Shown here: one piece after another, positions 18,188 through 27,394 of the stretch
How the letters are laid out: each line of letters opens with the position of its first letter
Numbering within the stretch: position 1 is the first letter of the stretch
Assembly: GCA_036494005.1 (NCBI GenBank)
Contig: DASXOV010000128.1
Coordinates: 1 to 64,000, forward strand
DNA: 64,000 bases
Reading direction: 5' to 3'
Source: GCA-003244245 sp036494005
Lineage (GTDB): Bacteria; Actinomycetota; Actinomycetes; Mycobacteriales; Pseudonocardiaceae
Made by a program: the position numbers and the translations under genes
Notes under the pieces: generated by a model
Databases searched by the model: none
Told to the model about the DNA's origin: nothing
Seen by the model: only the letters and a program-made list of their open reading frames with translations

Positions 18188-18228
18188 CTCAGTTGCGGAA
18201 CTTATTAACCGTTTATTCCGCAACTGAG
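18188..18228. repeat. 13-bp perfect inverted repeat at the MFS truncation point
   Basis: CTCAGTTGCGGAA (18188-18200) and TTCCGCAACTGAG (18216-18228) flank a 15-nt AT-rich loop. The truncated MFS frame loses homology as it enters this element. It resembles the ends of a small transposable element or its excision scar; a transcription terminator is the alternative. Confidence 0.7.
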
Positions 18229-18657
18229 GATGTCGTCGGGTCTCCTATGTCGAAGGACCAGCGCGATGACAAGGACCGCGACGGCCTGGGCGAGCTCGCA
18301 CCCGATCATGACCCGGCGCAGGTCGAACCGATCGCTGAGCACCCCGGTCAGCGGCCCCAGCAGCGCCGGCGCGAAGTCACCGACCAGCAACAGCGCGGCC
18401 ACCGCGAAGGCCCGCCCGGTGCCATCGGCAACGTAGAGCAGCAGAGCGACCAGGCTGAGCGAGCTCCCGAACATGGAGACCGCCCGAGACAGCCACAGCC
18501 AGCGAAACGCGATGTTGGAGCGCAGCGCCGCGCCACGTGGTGTCGCAGTCGCACCGCTTGACTCATGGTCGGACAACGCGCTCGCCCGCGTCTCCCCCAC
18601 CACCGAGAGCTGCGACACGACTGTCTGCGAGTACTCGCCTTGCCTCGGACGAGTCAA
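18205..18657 (-). pseudogene. MFS transporter, truncated after the first transmembrane segments
   Basis: After a hydrophilic leader of about 50 residues, the frame shows the opening of a major-facilitator transporter: FRWLWLSRAVSMFGSSLSL, then a second and third helix with GPLTGVLSDRFDLRRVM, the conserved loop-2/3 motif. It stops after 150 residues, whereas family members have about 400. The last residues (ILSCGING) are encoded by the inverted repeat at 18188-18228. It lies upstream of the kynurenine-type operon on the same strand and may once have been its exporter. Confidence 0.75.
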
Positions 18658-18692
18658 CGATAATGGGTCCAGAACGCTGCAGCGGAGTTCTC

Positions 18693-18854
18693 ATGAGCAA
18701 CGAATACCTGGACGCCGGGACTGGCCGCCGCAGCGTGCGCAAGTCGTGCCTCAGCGGCGACCAAGGTGACTGCGTCCGATGGTGGCATTCCTGCGTGTCG
18801 CACGAGTCAGGACCCTTCGGTTCTGATAAGCGTCTGCTATGGCAGCCGATGTGA
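18693..18854 (+). CDS. Small DUF397-like ORF, probably degenerate
   Basis: The frame encodes 53 residues from an ATG at 18693. RRSVRKSCLSGDQGDCV resembles the opening of DUF397 proteins (WxKSSxSGxxGxCVEVA), but the rest of the domain is lost. It overlaps the start of the next gene by 16 bp in another frame. It may be a remnant. Confidence 0.35.
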   Translation: MSNEYLDAGTGRRSVRKSCLSGDQGDCVRWWHSCVSHESGPFGSDKRLLWQPM

Positions 18855-19573
18855 CGCTCGACGACGATCTGCTCAGCCGGGTGCGGGAGCTACGCGCGGG
18901 GGGACGGTCGCCGAAGGAGATCGCCCGAGCCCTCGGCGTCCGTCCCGCCGCCGTTGCTCAGCTGGTAAGGACCCTCGCTCACCATGACGCGGCCGCGCAG
19001 CCGGAGCGGGCGGTGGTCGGGTGCTGGGTCAGCCCGGGCTGGAGCGCGGCGCTCACCGTGGAAGGGCACGAGGACTGGCCGGACGTCCCGATCTCCGACG
19101 GAGGTCCAGAGGGGGTCGCCAGCGTCGCCGTGGCGCGGCGGCACCGTCCACAGCGGGTATCGGTCTGCGGCTACCTCGTCGACGTGTACTGCCTCGGCGT
19201 CAAGAACGCGCTGGGGCCGCAGATCATGAACGAGCGGGACCTGCCGGCTTTCCTACGCCGCTTCTTCGCCGCATTCGACGAGGTCGCGGCGCCACTGTCA
19301 GCACCGTTCGAACTGGCCCGTCACCTGGTGCACGGCGCGGCCGACTACGCCCGCCGGCTCGGCTTCGAACCCGCACCCGACTTCGAGCCGGCCGCAGGAC
19401 ACCTCGACCCGTGGCAGGAGACCAGCGCCATCACATTCGGGCGCCACGGCGTCCCGTACTACGTTTCAGGCCCCTACGACAACCCGGCCACCGTACTGCG
19501 GACGCTGCGCGACACCGTCGGTGACGGCAACTTCCAGTACATCGCGCCGATCGAGGCCACAACTCGCTGGTGA
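18839..19573 (+). CDS. Conserved HTH-containing hypothetical protein
   Basis: This 244-aa protein begins with a homeodomain-like HTH (DDDLLSRVRELRAGGRSPKEIARALGVRPAA, residues about 8-40; motif quoted in parts: SPKEIARALGVRP). A conserved domain of unknown function follows, with GYLVDVYCLGVKNALG, FELARHLVHGAADYARRLGF and YVSGPYDNP. Actinomycetes commonly carry this combination, but I know of no assigned role. The frame is intact and codon use is normal. Confidence 0.7.
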   Translation: MAADVTLDDDLLSRVRELRAGGRSPKEIARALGVRPAAVAQLVRTLAHHDAAAQPERAVVGCWVSPGWSAALTVEGHEDWPDVPISDGGPEGVASVAVARRHRPQRVSVCGYLVDVYCLGVKNALGPQIMNERDLPAFLRRFFAAFDEVAAPLSAPFELARHLVHGAADYARRLGFEPAPDFEPAAGHLDPWQETSAITFGRHGVPYYVSGPYDNPATVLRTLRDTVGDGNFQYIAPIEATTRW

Positions 19574-19985
19574 CCCGCGGCAACGGTCAACACCGTGGCA
19601 TAGCCGGGCGTGCACAATCGCCTGCGAAGGATGGCGCCGCACTCAAGCGGGATGACGAGGTTCCGGTACCCAGCCTCGACACCCTGAAGGATCAAATCCG
19701 GGAGTCCCTGGACGCATCCGACTATCCGAAAGGTCTGCAGGGCATCGGAATCCGCCGCGACGATCCTCTGCCAGACCAGTCACCTGATGGCCGGCTTCAA
19801 TGGGATCACGGCACAGCAGGCGCTGGGTCAGCGCATCAGCCCACCGCGATTGCCGCGCTGACCGTCGCCGCCGCCTGACGGCTCCGGCGAGCCCGAGGCA
19901 CGGTGTCGGCAGGACCATGACGCTCGGCGGATGAGGCGAGTCCTGCTTGGGCGCGACGTCCGTTTCGCTGGGTGTTCCCGCTCGG
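19574..19985. other. Intergenic region without a convincing gene
   Basis: Several short frames are open on both strands, but none has a recognisable family, a ribosome-binding site and consistent codon bias. VPSLDTLKDQIRESLDASDYP near 19665 looks coding-like but is isolated. I see no RNA gene. Confidence 0.5.
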
Positions 19986-20414
19986 TCATCGGGGCGGCGC
20001 AGGCTGCTCGTGAGCGCTGTCGACATCGCGGCCGTGCATGCCGGGCTCCGTGCCGATGCCCCAGCTGATCACCCGGCGCGGGTGAATCCGGATGATCTCC
20101 GGGCTGGTGTGGCCCGACATCGGCTGCTGATCGACGAGCGCCTCCGCGTCACCACGGATCTCCACCCCGCGCACCGTCCAGGGATTGCGGGACACCAGAT
20201 CGTCGACGACCAGGGCCACTACACCGTTCGCGGCCACATTGTGGAATTTCCGGGTGGCACCGAGCGCAAGGCCACCGATGTCGATGGTCCCAGTCTCCTC
20301 GTTGTACCGGAAGCCCACCGGGTTGTTCTGCAGTGATCCATCCGGGCGGCGGGTAGCCAGCCGACCGAGCGGTTGACTCGCCAGGTAGTCGCGTTCTTCC
20401 GAGGTGAGAGTCAT
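19986..20414 (-). CDS. PPOX-class F420/FMN-dependent protein
   Basis: The 142-aa split-barrel protein of the pyridoxamine-phosphate-oxidase superfamily has LGRLATRRPDGSLQNNPVGF at residues about 16-36, then DIGGLALGATRKFHNV, VALVVDDLV, VRGVEIRGDAE and IRIHPRRVISWGI. These match the Rv2074-like PPOX F420-dependent group. The likely role is an F420H2-dependent reductase on an unknown substrate. It is divergent from the formate dehydrogenase operon. Confidence 0.85.
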   Translation of the reverse strand: MTLTSEERDYLASQPLGRLATRRPDGSLQNNPVGFRYNEETGTIDIGGLALGATRKFHNVAANGVVALVVDDLVSRNPWTVRGVEIRGDAEALVDQQPMSGHTSPEIIRIHPRRVISWGIGTEPGMHGRDVDSAHEQPAPPR

Positions 20415-20559
20415 GCAGCCATCGTGCCGCCTCTACCATGGCTGAGGTCAAGGGAAAACGGCTCGACCCGCACGCCGATGGTTCATGCCAGGCAGCGGCC
20501 ACTCCGCGCATCCGCCGGTTGCGAGGTTTCGCTGCAGGCTCGCCGGGTAGTACGACAGC

Positions 20560-23500
20560 GTGGGTATGCGCGACTGGATGCGGCGGTGGCCGGTCTACCG
20601 GCAGCTGACCGGCACCGATCCGACCGGGCGGGGCGACGCGGTGCGGTCAGAGCGGACCGAGCGGATCCGGCCACGCACCGAGGAGGCCGACCGGGTGGTC
20701 GGCTCGATCTGCCCGTACTGCGCGGTGGGCTGCGGGCAGCGCATCTTCGTCCGGGGCAAGAAGATCACCCAGATCGAGGGCGACCCGGACTCGCCGATCT
20801 CGCGGGGCCGGCTCTGCCCGAAGGGCTCGGCGACCAAGCAGCTGGTGACCACCCCGAACCGGGTGACCACGGTGCGCTACCGCCGTCCGCACGGCACCGA
20901 GTGGGAGGACCTGGACCTGGACACCGCGATGGACATGATCGCGGACCGGGTGCTCGACGTCCGGCACCGGACCTGGCAGGACACCGACGCCGAGGGCCGG
21001 GTGCTGCGCCGCACGATGGGCCTGGCGCACCTGGGCGGTGCGACGCTGGACAACGAGGAGAACTACGTCATCAAAAAACTGTGGACCGCACTGGGAGCGG
21101 TCCAGGTGGAGAACCAGGCCCGGTTTTGACACTCCTCCACGGTCCCCGGTCTGGGGGTCTCGTTCGGGCGCGGCGGCGCGACCACCTTCCAGCAGGATCT
21201 GATCAACTCCGACTGCATCGTGATCCAGGGTTCGAACTTCGCCGAGTGCCACCCGGTCGGGTTCCAGTGGGTGATGGAAGCCAAGGCGCGCGGCGCGACC
21301 GTCATCCACATCGACCCGCGGTTCACCCGCACCAGCGCGATGGCCGACCATGTCGTCCCGATCCGCGCCGGGTCCGACGTCGCCTTCCTCGGCGGGCTGA
21401 TCAACTATGTGCTCACCGAGGGCAAGGAGTTCCGGGACTACGTGGTCGCTTACACCAACGCCGCGGCCATCGTCACCGAGGACTTCCAGGACACCGAGGA
21501 CCTCGGCGGGCTGTTCAGCGGCTTCGACGCCGCATCGCAGAGCTACGACATCAGCAGCTGGCAGTACGAGGGCGCGCAGCCGGCGGCAGCGGCAGCCGGA
21601 CAGCGCGACACCGGACCGGCCAGCCAGGCGGGCAGGCACGGCGGTGAAACCCACCGCGCCAGCTCCGGCGGCCAGCAGTACGGCAGCGGTGGCGCGTCGA
21701 TCGGCGCCAAGCCGAACCGGGACGAGACACTGCAGCACCCGCGCTGTGTGTTCCAGATCCTCACCCGGCACTTCGCCCGCTACACTCCGGAACTGGTCGA
21801 GCAGGTATGCGGGATCTCCCCGGAGGCCTTCACCACGGTGGCCGAGGCGATCACCGCCAACAGCGGCCGGGAGCGCACCACGGCCTGGGCCTACGCGGTG
21901 GGCTGGACCCAGCACAGCACCGGGGTGCAGTACATCCGCACGGCCTCGATCCTGCAGGCCCTGCTGGGTAACATCGGCCGCCCGGGCGGCGGCATCCTGG
22001 CGCTGCGCGGGCACGCCAGCATCCAGGGCTCCACCGACATCCCGACCCTGTTCGACCTGCTGCCCGGGTACCTGCCGATGCCCCACGCGCACCGCGAACA
22101 GGACCTCGAGACCTACTGCGCCGCCGACGCGGGCCAGACCGGGTTCTGGGGCAACATGCCCGCCTACCTGGTGAGCCTGCTGAAGTCCTACTGGGGGGAC
22201 GCCGCGACCCCGGAGAACGACTTCCGCTTCGACTGGCTGCCCCGGATCGACGGCGACCACAACAACTTCCGTTCCGTGCTCGGCATGATCGACGGCACGG
22301 TGCGCGGGTACGTGGTGGCGGGTGAGAACCCCGCGGTCGGCGGGGCGAACGCGCGGCTGCAGCGCCAGGGGCTGGCCAACCTCGACTGGCTGGTGGTGCG
22401 CGACTTCACCTGTGTCGAGACCGCCACCTTCTGGCAGCGCCCCGAGGACGGGCGCCCAGAAGACGTCGGCACCGAGGTCTTCTTCCTGCCCGCCGCGACG
22501 CACGCGGAGAAGGACGGCTCGTTCACCAACACCCAGCGCCTGCTGCAGTGGCATCACAAGGCGGTCGAGCCGCCCGGCGACGCCCGCAGCGACCTGTGGT
22601 TCTTCTACCACCTGGGTCGGCGCATCCGGGAGAAGCTGGCCGGCTCGACGGATCCCCGTGATCGCCCGATCCTGGAGCTGACCTGGGACTACGGTGCGCA
22701 CGGCCTGATCGGGGAACCCAGTGCGGACGCGGTACTCGCAGAGATCAACGGGGCCGGCCCGGACGGTGAGCCACTGAGCGCCTACACCCAGCTGCGCGAC
22801 GACGGCTCCACCCGCTGCGGGTGCTGGATCTACTGCGGGGTCCGCGCCGACGGGGTCAACCAGGCGGCCCGGCGCCGTCCGGGTGCGGAACAGAACTGGG
22901 TGGCCCCGGAGTGGGGGTGGGCGTGGCCGGCCAACCGGCGGATCCTCTACAACCGCGCCTCGGCCGACCGGCGAGGCCACCCGTGGAGCCCGCGTAAGGC
23001 CTACGTCTGGTGGGACGCGCAGGCCCGGCGCTGGACCGGGCACGACGTACCCGACTTCGAGCCCGGCAAGCCGCCGGACTACCGGCCACCCCCGGACGCC
23101 ACCGCGCAGGACGCGCTGTCCGGTGACGACCCGTTCATCATGCAGGCCGACGGCAAGGCGTGGCTGTTCGCGCCTGCCGGGCTGGCCGACGGCCCGTTGC
23201 CGGTGCACTACGAGCCGGTCGAGTCACCGCACCGCAACCTGCTGTACCCGGGCCGGCCCGTCAACCCGGCCGCGATCACCTACGACCGGCCGGGCAATCG
23301 CTTCCACCCGCCGGGCAGCGACGCCTACCCCTACGTGCTCACCACCTACCGGCTCACCGAGCACCAGACCGGTGGCGGCATGACCAGGCACCTGCCCTAC
23401 CTGGCAGAACTGCAACCCGAGGCGTTCTGCGAGGTCTCCCCGGCCCTGGCCGCCGAACGTGGGCTGCGCCACCTCGGGTGGGCCACCATCGTCACGGCAC

Positions 23501-23784
23501 GCAGCGCGATCGAGGTCAAGGTGCTGGTGACGGCACGGATGCGCCCACTGCGCGTGGACGGGCGGACCAGTCATCAGATCGGGGTGCCGTGGCATTTCGG
23601 GCCCAACGGGCTGGCCACCGGTGACAGCGCCAACGATCTGCTGGCGATAGCGCTGGATCCGAACGTGCACATCCAGGAGTCCAAAGTGCTCACCTGCGAC
23701 ATCCGGCCGGGGCGCCGGCCGGGCGGCCCCGAGCTGCGCGAGCTCCTTGCCGACTACCGACGGAGGGCGGGTATCCCGGAATGA
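20560..23784 (+). CDS. fdhA: Formate dehydrogenase catalytic subunit, selenocysteine-containing
   Basis: This is a molybdopterin (bis-MGD) enzyme oxidising formate to CO2. The single frame is interrupted only by TGA at 21127-21129, read as Sec190. The flanks F-U-HSSTVPGLGVSFGRGG match the Sec/Cys site of FdnG/FdoG/FdhF-type enzymes. An N-terminal 4Fe-4S motif CPYCAVGC...LCPKG is at about residues 51-90. GSNFAECHPVGF, HIDPRFTRT and the C-terminal MopB-binding region (HQIGVPWHFGP) are intact, giving about 1074 aa with Sec. Residues about 345-385 are a Gly/Ala/Gln-rich insert. The start is GTG 20560 or ATG 20566. No Tat signal is visible, so the complex is probably cytoplasmic-facing. The stop overlaps the next gene (ATGA). 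Confidence 0.93.
21127..21156 (+). promoter_or_regulatory. SECIS-like hairpin directing UGA recoding to selenocysteine
   Basis: The UGA is followed by a stem CCCC (21144-21147), loop GGUCU (21148-21152) and GGGG (21153-21156). The loop begins at nucleotide 22 counted from the U of UGA. That is the same position and the same GGUCU loop as the E. coli fdhF SECIS bound by SelB. This is strong evidence that the TGA is selenocysteine and not a stop. Confidence 0.85.
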
Positions 23785-24617
23785 GTACCTCGGAGCTGGG
23801 CATGCCCCGGATGGGCTTCTTCACCGACACCTCGGTGTGCATCGGCTGCAAGGCCTGCGAGGTGGCCTGCAAGGAGTGGAACCTGGTGCCGCCCGACGCC
23901 GGTCCGACCGGCAGCGGGCCGGGCACCGACACCGACATCGCGGCGATGGACCTGCTCGGGATGTCCTACGACAACACCGGCTCGCTGGGCGCCAACACCT
24001 GGCGGCACGTGGCGTTCATCGAAGCCGAGGCCGACGATCCGAGGCAGGGCGATGTCCGCTGGCTGATGGCCTCGGACGTGTGCAAGCACTGCACCCACGC
24101 GGCCTGCCTGGACGTCTGCCCCACCGGTGCGCTGTTCCGTACCGAACTCGACACCGTGGTAGTCCAGGAGGACGTGTGCAATGGCTGCGGCTACTGCGTG
24201 CCCGCCTGCCCGTACGGGGTGATCGACGTCCGCCCCGGCGACGGACGGGCCTGGAAGTGCACCCTGTGCTACGACCGGACCAAGGAGGGGCTGACCCCGG
24301 CCTGCGCTCAGGCCTGCCCCACCGAGTCGATCGTGTACGGACCGCTGGACGAGTTGCGCGAGCGCGCCGACCTGCGCCTTGCCACCCTGCGGGAGGCCGG
24401 TGAGAGCCGCGCCCAGCTCTACGGTCGCGATCCGGACGACGGGGTCGGCGGCGACGGCGCGTTCTTCCTGCTGCTCGACGAACCCGAGGTATACGGGTTA
24501 CCGCCGGACCCGGTGGTGACCACTCGCGACCTGCCCGCGATGTGGGGCCGGGCGGCGCTGGCCGCCGCCGGGCTGGCCGCCGCCGTCGCCGGGGCATTCC
24601 TGGGCGGGCCACGCTGA
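23781..24617 (+). CDS. fdhB: Formate dehydrogenase iron-sulfur (beta) subunit
   Basis: This 278-aa ferredoxin-type electron-transfer subunit has four Cys clusters: CIGCKACEVAC, CKHCTHAACLDVC, CNGCGYCVPAC and CTLCYDRTKEG...CAQAC. That gives four 4Fe-4S centres, as in FdnH/FdoH. The C-terminus carries one hydrophobic helix (AALAAAGLAAAVAGAFLGG) as membrane anchor. It passes electrons from the molybdenum subunit to the NrfD-like membrane protein. It is coupled on both sides by overlapping start and stop codons. Confidence 0.95.
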   Translation: MSTSELGMPRMGFFTDTSVCIGCKACEVACKEWNLVPPDAGPTGSGPGTDTDIAAMDLLGMSYDNTGSLGANTWRHVAFIEAEADDPRQGDVRWLMASDVCKHCTHAACLDVCPTGALFRTELDTVVVQEDVCNGCGYCVPACPYGVIDVRPGDGRAWKCTLCYDRTKEGLTPACAQACPTESIVYGPLDELRERADLRLATLREAGESRAQLYGRDPDDGVGGDGAFFLLLDEPEVYGLPPDPVVTTRDLPAMWGRAALAAAGLAAAVAGAFLGGPR

Positions 24618-25612
24618 TGACCTCCGTCCAGCCAGGACGCCGCCGGGGCCGCAAGCGGGAGCGCGGTTCCATGGTGCCGCCCGCACAGTTCGGCTCGTAC
24701 TACGGGCTGCCGATTCTCAAACGCCCGACCTGGAAATCGCCCGACGTACCGATTTACCTGTGGGCGGGCGGCGCGGCGGGAACCAGCGCCGTACTGGCCG
24801 CACTGGCCGACCTGACCGGGCGGCCCACCCTGCGGCGCGGCGGGCGGTGGGTGGCCGCCTGCGGTGCGATGATCGGCTCGGTCGCCCTGATCCACGACCT
24901 CGGGCGGCCGGCGCGCTTCCTCAACATGCTGCGGGTGGTCAAGCCGACGTCGCCGCTCTCGGTGGGCAGCTGGATCCTCACTCCGTTCGGGGCGCTGGCC
25001 GCAGCCGCGGCCGCGTCGGAGCTGACCGGGATCGCGCCCCGGCTGGGCAGGGTCGCCGGCTGGGGCGCCGCGGCGCTGGGACCCGCGCTGGCCAGCTACA
25101 CCTCGGTACTGGTGGCCGACACCGCGATCCCCGCCTGGCACGAGGCCCGCAACGAGCTGCCGGCGCTGTTCGTGGGCAGCGCCGCCGCTGCGGGTGGCGG
25201 TGCCGGGCTCGTGCTCGCCACGGTGGCGGACAACGGACCCGCCGCCCGGATCGCCGCCGTCGGAGCAGTGACGGAACTGGCCGCCGGGCAGGCGATGGAA
25301 CGGCACCTGGCTGGACTGCCCGGGGGTCTTGAGCGGGTCTATCAGACCGGGCGGGCCGGGCGATGGAACCGAGCCGGGCAGGTCCTGACCACCGCCGGTG
25401 GCGTCGGCGCGCTGTTCCTGCAGCGTAGCCGGGCCGGCTCGGTGCTGGCCGGGCTGGCGCTGCTGGCCGGTTCCCTGGCCACCAGGTTCGCGGTGCTCCA
25501 CGCCGGGCGGGCCTCGGCCGACGACCCACAGCACGTCATCGCCCCCCAGCGCGAACGCCTCGCCCAGCGCACCACGCACCACGCACCGGGACACGTACAG
25601 ACCGTTGACTAA
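24617..25612 (+). CDS. fdhC: NrfD/PsrC-like membrane subunit of formate dehydrogenase
   Basis: The 331-aa polytopic protein is of the NrfD/polysulfide-reductase membrane family: YGLPILKRPTWKSPDVPIYLWAGG near residue 25 (short motifs KRPTW, YLWAGG), then about eight hydrophobic segments and HDLGRPARFLNMLRVVKPTSP, the family signature. It would exchange electrons with menaquinone. The ATG at 24617 overlaps the beta-subunit stop (TGATG), which excludes the longer upstream frame. It replaces the cytochrome b gamma subunit found in FdnI-type complexes. Confidence 0.9.
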   Translation: MTSVQPGRRRGRKRERGSMVPPAQFGSYYGLPILKRPTWKSPDVPIYLWAGGAAGTSAVLAALADLTGRPTLRRGGRWVAACGAMIGSVALIHDLGRPARFLNMLRVVKPTSPLSVGSWILTPFGALAAAAAASELTGIAPRLGRVAGWGAAALGPALASYTSVLVADTAIPAWHEARNELPALFVGSAAAAGGGAGLVLATVADNGPAARIAAVGAVTELAAGQAMERHLAGLPGGLERVYQTGRAGRWNRAGQVLTTAGGVGALFLQRSRAGSVLAGLALLAGSLATRFAVLHAGRASADDPQHVIAPQRERLAQRTTHHAPGHVQTVD

Positions 25613-25669
25613 CCTGGGTGGCGCTCGGCCACCGTAGGTAACGAGCATGAACGTGGAACCGGAGATGAC

Positions 25670-27394
25670 GTGAACGACTCGCACACCTGGATGGAGCGGC
25701 TCGCGGATCAGGTCGCGGAGCGGGCGTCCGGGGCGGCGACGTCCGGGACGGTGGCGTCGGGAACCGCGGTGGTCTGCGCGTCGGGTATCTCACCCTCGGG
25801 GCCGATCCACCTGGGCAACCTGCGTGAGGTGGTGACCACGCACCTGGTCGTCGAGGCGTTGCGCCGCCGTGGTGTGGACGCCGTGCACCTGCACTCGTGG
25901 GACGACTACGACCGGCTGCGCAAGGTGCCCGCCGGGGTGGACGAGCAGTTCCAGCGCTACGTCGGCGCCCCGCTGTCGGCGGTGCCGGATCCGTGGGGCC
26001 GGACCGACTCCTACGCATCGCACTTCATCGACGAGTTCACCGGAGCGCTCGACGTGCTGGGCATCCGGATGCGCGAGGTCAGGCAGTCGACCCAGTATCC
26101 GAGCGGCACGTACAACGCGGCGATCCGCACCGCGCTGGAGCATCGCGGGCTGATCTTCGACACGCTTGCGGCGCAGCAGACACCGGGCCGTCTGGAGCGG
26201 CCCGCGGCGGAACGCCGCCGCGAGTACTACCCCTTCCGGCCGTACTGCGAGGCGTGCGGGAAGGACGAGACACAGATCGAGGAGTACGCGGGGGAGACGG
26301 TCGGCTACCGGTGCCGGTGCTCCCACCAGGGCACGATGAGCCTCGCCGACGGGGCCAAGATCAGCGGCAAGCTGGTGTGGAAGGTCGACTGGCCGATGCG
26401 CTGGGCGCACGAGGGCGTCGCATTCGAACCGGCAGGCGAGGACCACCACGCACCGACCGGCAGCTTCACCGTCGGGCGCCACCTCGTGGAGTCGTTGTAC
26501 GGCGGTCGTGCGCCGCACTCGGCGGTGTACTCGTTCGTCAGCCTGGCCGGCGCGAACGGCAAGATGTCCGGCTCGGCGGGTGGTGCCGCCATCCCGTCCA
26601 CCGCGCTGGACGTGCTGGAACCCGCCCTGGTCCGCTGGCTCTACACGCGCAGGCTGCCGGAGCAGTCCTTCGCGATCGATCTGACACCGGTCTCGGTGCA
26701 GCGGCTCTACGACGAGTGGGACCGGATGGCCGCCCGGGTGCAGGACGGCGCCGAACCGGGCGAGGCCCGGGTTCGCTCATACTGCGTCCGCACCTCGGCC
26801 GGACCGGTGGACCACACCCCGCGTGCGGTGCCGTTCCGCCTGCTCGGCGCCACCGCGGACATCACGGCCGCGAATCGGGAGCAGATGGTGCGGATCGTGC
26901 GCCAGCACCTGCCCGCCGACGAGCGCCCGGCCGCCGACGACGAGTTGCTCCGCACCCTGGAACCTCGGCTGAGCTGCGCGATCAACTGGGCGACCCGCCT
27001 GGTGCCGCCGCAGCACCGGACGACCATCGCCGGGGCCTTCGACACCGCCGAGTGGGACCGGCTCGACGAGCGGACCCGCCGGGCGTTGCGCCTGCTCGTC
27101 GACCGGCTCGGTGATGCGTGGGACCTCGACAGCCTCACCACCCTGGTGTATTCGGTGCCGAAGCTGATGCTCGGTCTGCCTGCCGAGGCCGGCCCGACTC
27201 CCGAGATCAAGCAGGCGCAACGGGAGTTCTTCAAGACCATGTACCGGCTGTTGTGCGCCGGCGAGACCGGCCCGCGGTTGCCGACGTTGCTGCTCTCCAT
27301 CGGGCTCGACCGCAGCCGCAGCCTGCTCGCCCCGCCCTCGGCCCCACCCTCGACGGGGGACCGGCGCGACGAAACTACGGCGACGCCAGGCTGA
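25670..27394 (+). CDS. lysK: Class I lysyl-tRNA synthetase
   Basis: This 574-aa class I aminoacyl-tRNA synthetase of the LysRS-I type has a HIGH-like PIHLGN within SGISPSGPIHLGNLREV (about residues 37-52), a KMSKS-like KMSGS (about 302) and a zinc-binding-like CEACGKDETQIEEYAGETVGYRCRC segment (Cys pairs near residues 199-225). Most bacteria, including most actinomycetes, use a class II LysS, so this is probably a second or replacement enzyme. GTG 25670 is preceded by GGAG. Its last 20 bp overlap the convergent serine-hydrolase gene. Confidence 0.92.
   Translation: MNDSHTWMERLADQVAERASGAATSGTVASGTAVVCASGISPSGPIHLGNLREVVTTHLVVEALRRRGVDAVHLHSWDDYDRLRKVPAGVDEQFQRYVGAPLSAVPDPWGRTDSYASHFIDEFTGALDVLGIRMREVRQSTQYPSGTYNAAIRTALEHRGLIFDTLAAQQTPGRLERPAAERRREYYPFRPYCEACGKDETQIEEYAGETVGYRCRCSHQGTMSLADGAKISGKLVWKVDWPMRWAHEGVAFEPAGEDHHAPTGSFTVGRHLVESLYGGRAPHSAVYSFVSLAGANGKMSGSAGGAAIPSTALDVLEPALVRWLYTRRLPEQSFAIDLTPVSVQRLYDEWDRMAARVQDGAEPGEARVRSYCVRTSAGPVDHTPRAVPFRLLGATADITAANREQMVRIVRQHLPADERPAADDELLRTLEPRLSCAINWATRLVPPQHRTTIAGAFDTAEWDRLDERTRRALRLLVDRLGDAWDLDSLTTLVYSVPKLMLGLPAEAGPTPEIKQAQREFFKTMYRLLCAGETGPRLPTLLLSIGLDRSRSLLAPPSAPPSTGDRRDETTATPG

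Noticed and set aside
19570..19878. 102-residue ORF after the HTH protein
   Set aside because: No ribosome-binding site, no family, and mixed codon bias; left as non-coding.
21127..21129. Stop codon splitting the formate dehydrogenase gene as a pseudogene
   Set aside because: The frame continues without any other stop, homology is unbroken on both sides, and a SelB-type hairpin follows at the known spacing, so selenocysteine is far more likely.
20647..23208. An 853-residue open frame antisense to the formate dehydrogenase gene
   Set aside because: It is a high-GC shadow of the real gene; composition is Arg/Gly/Val-rich with no family resemblance.
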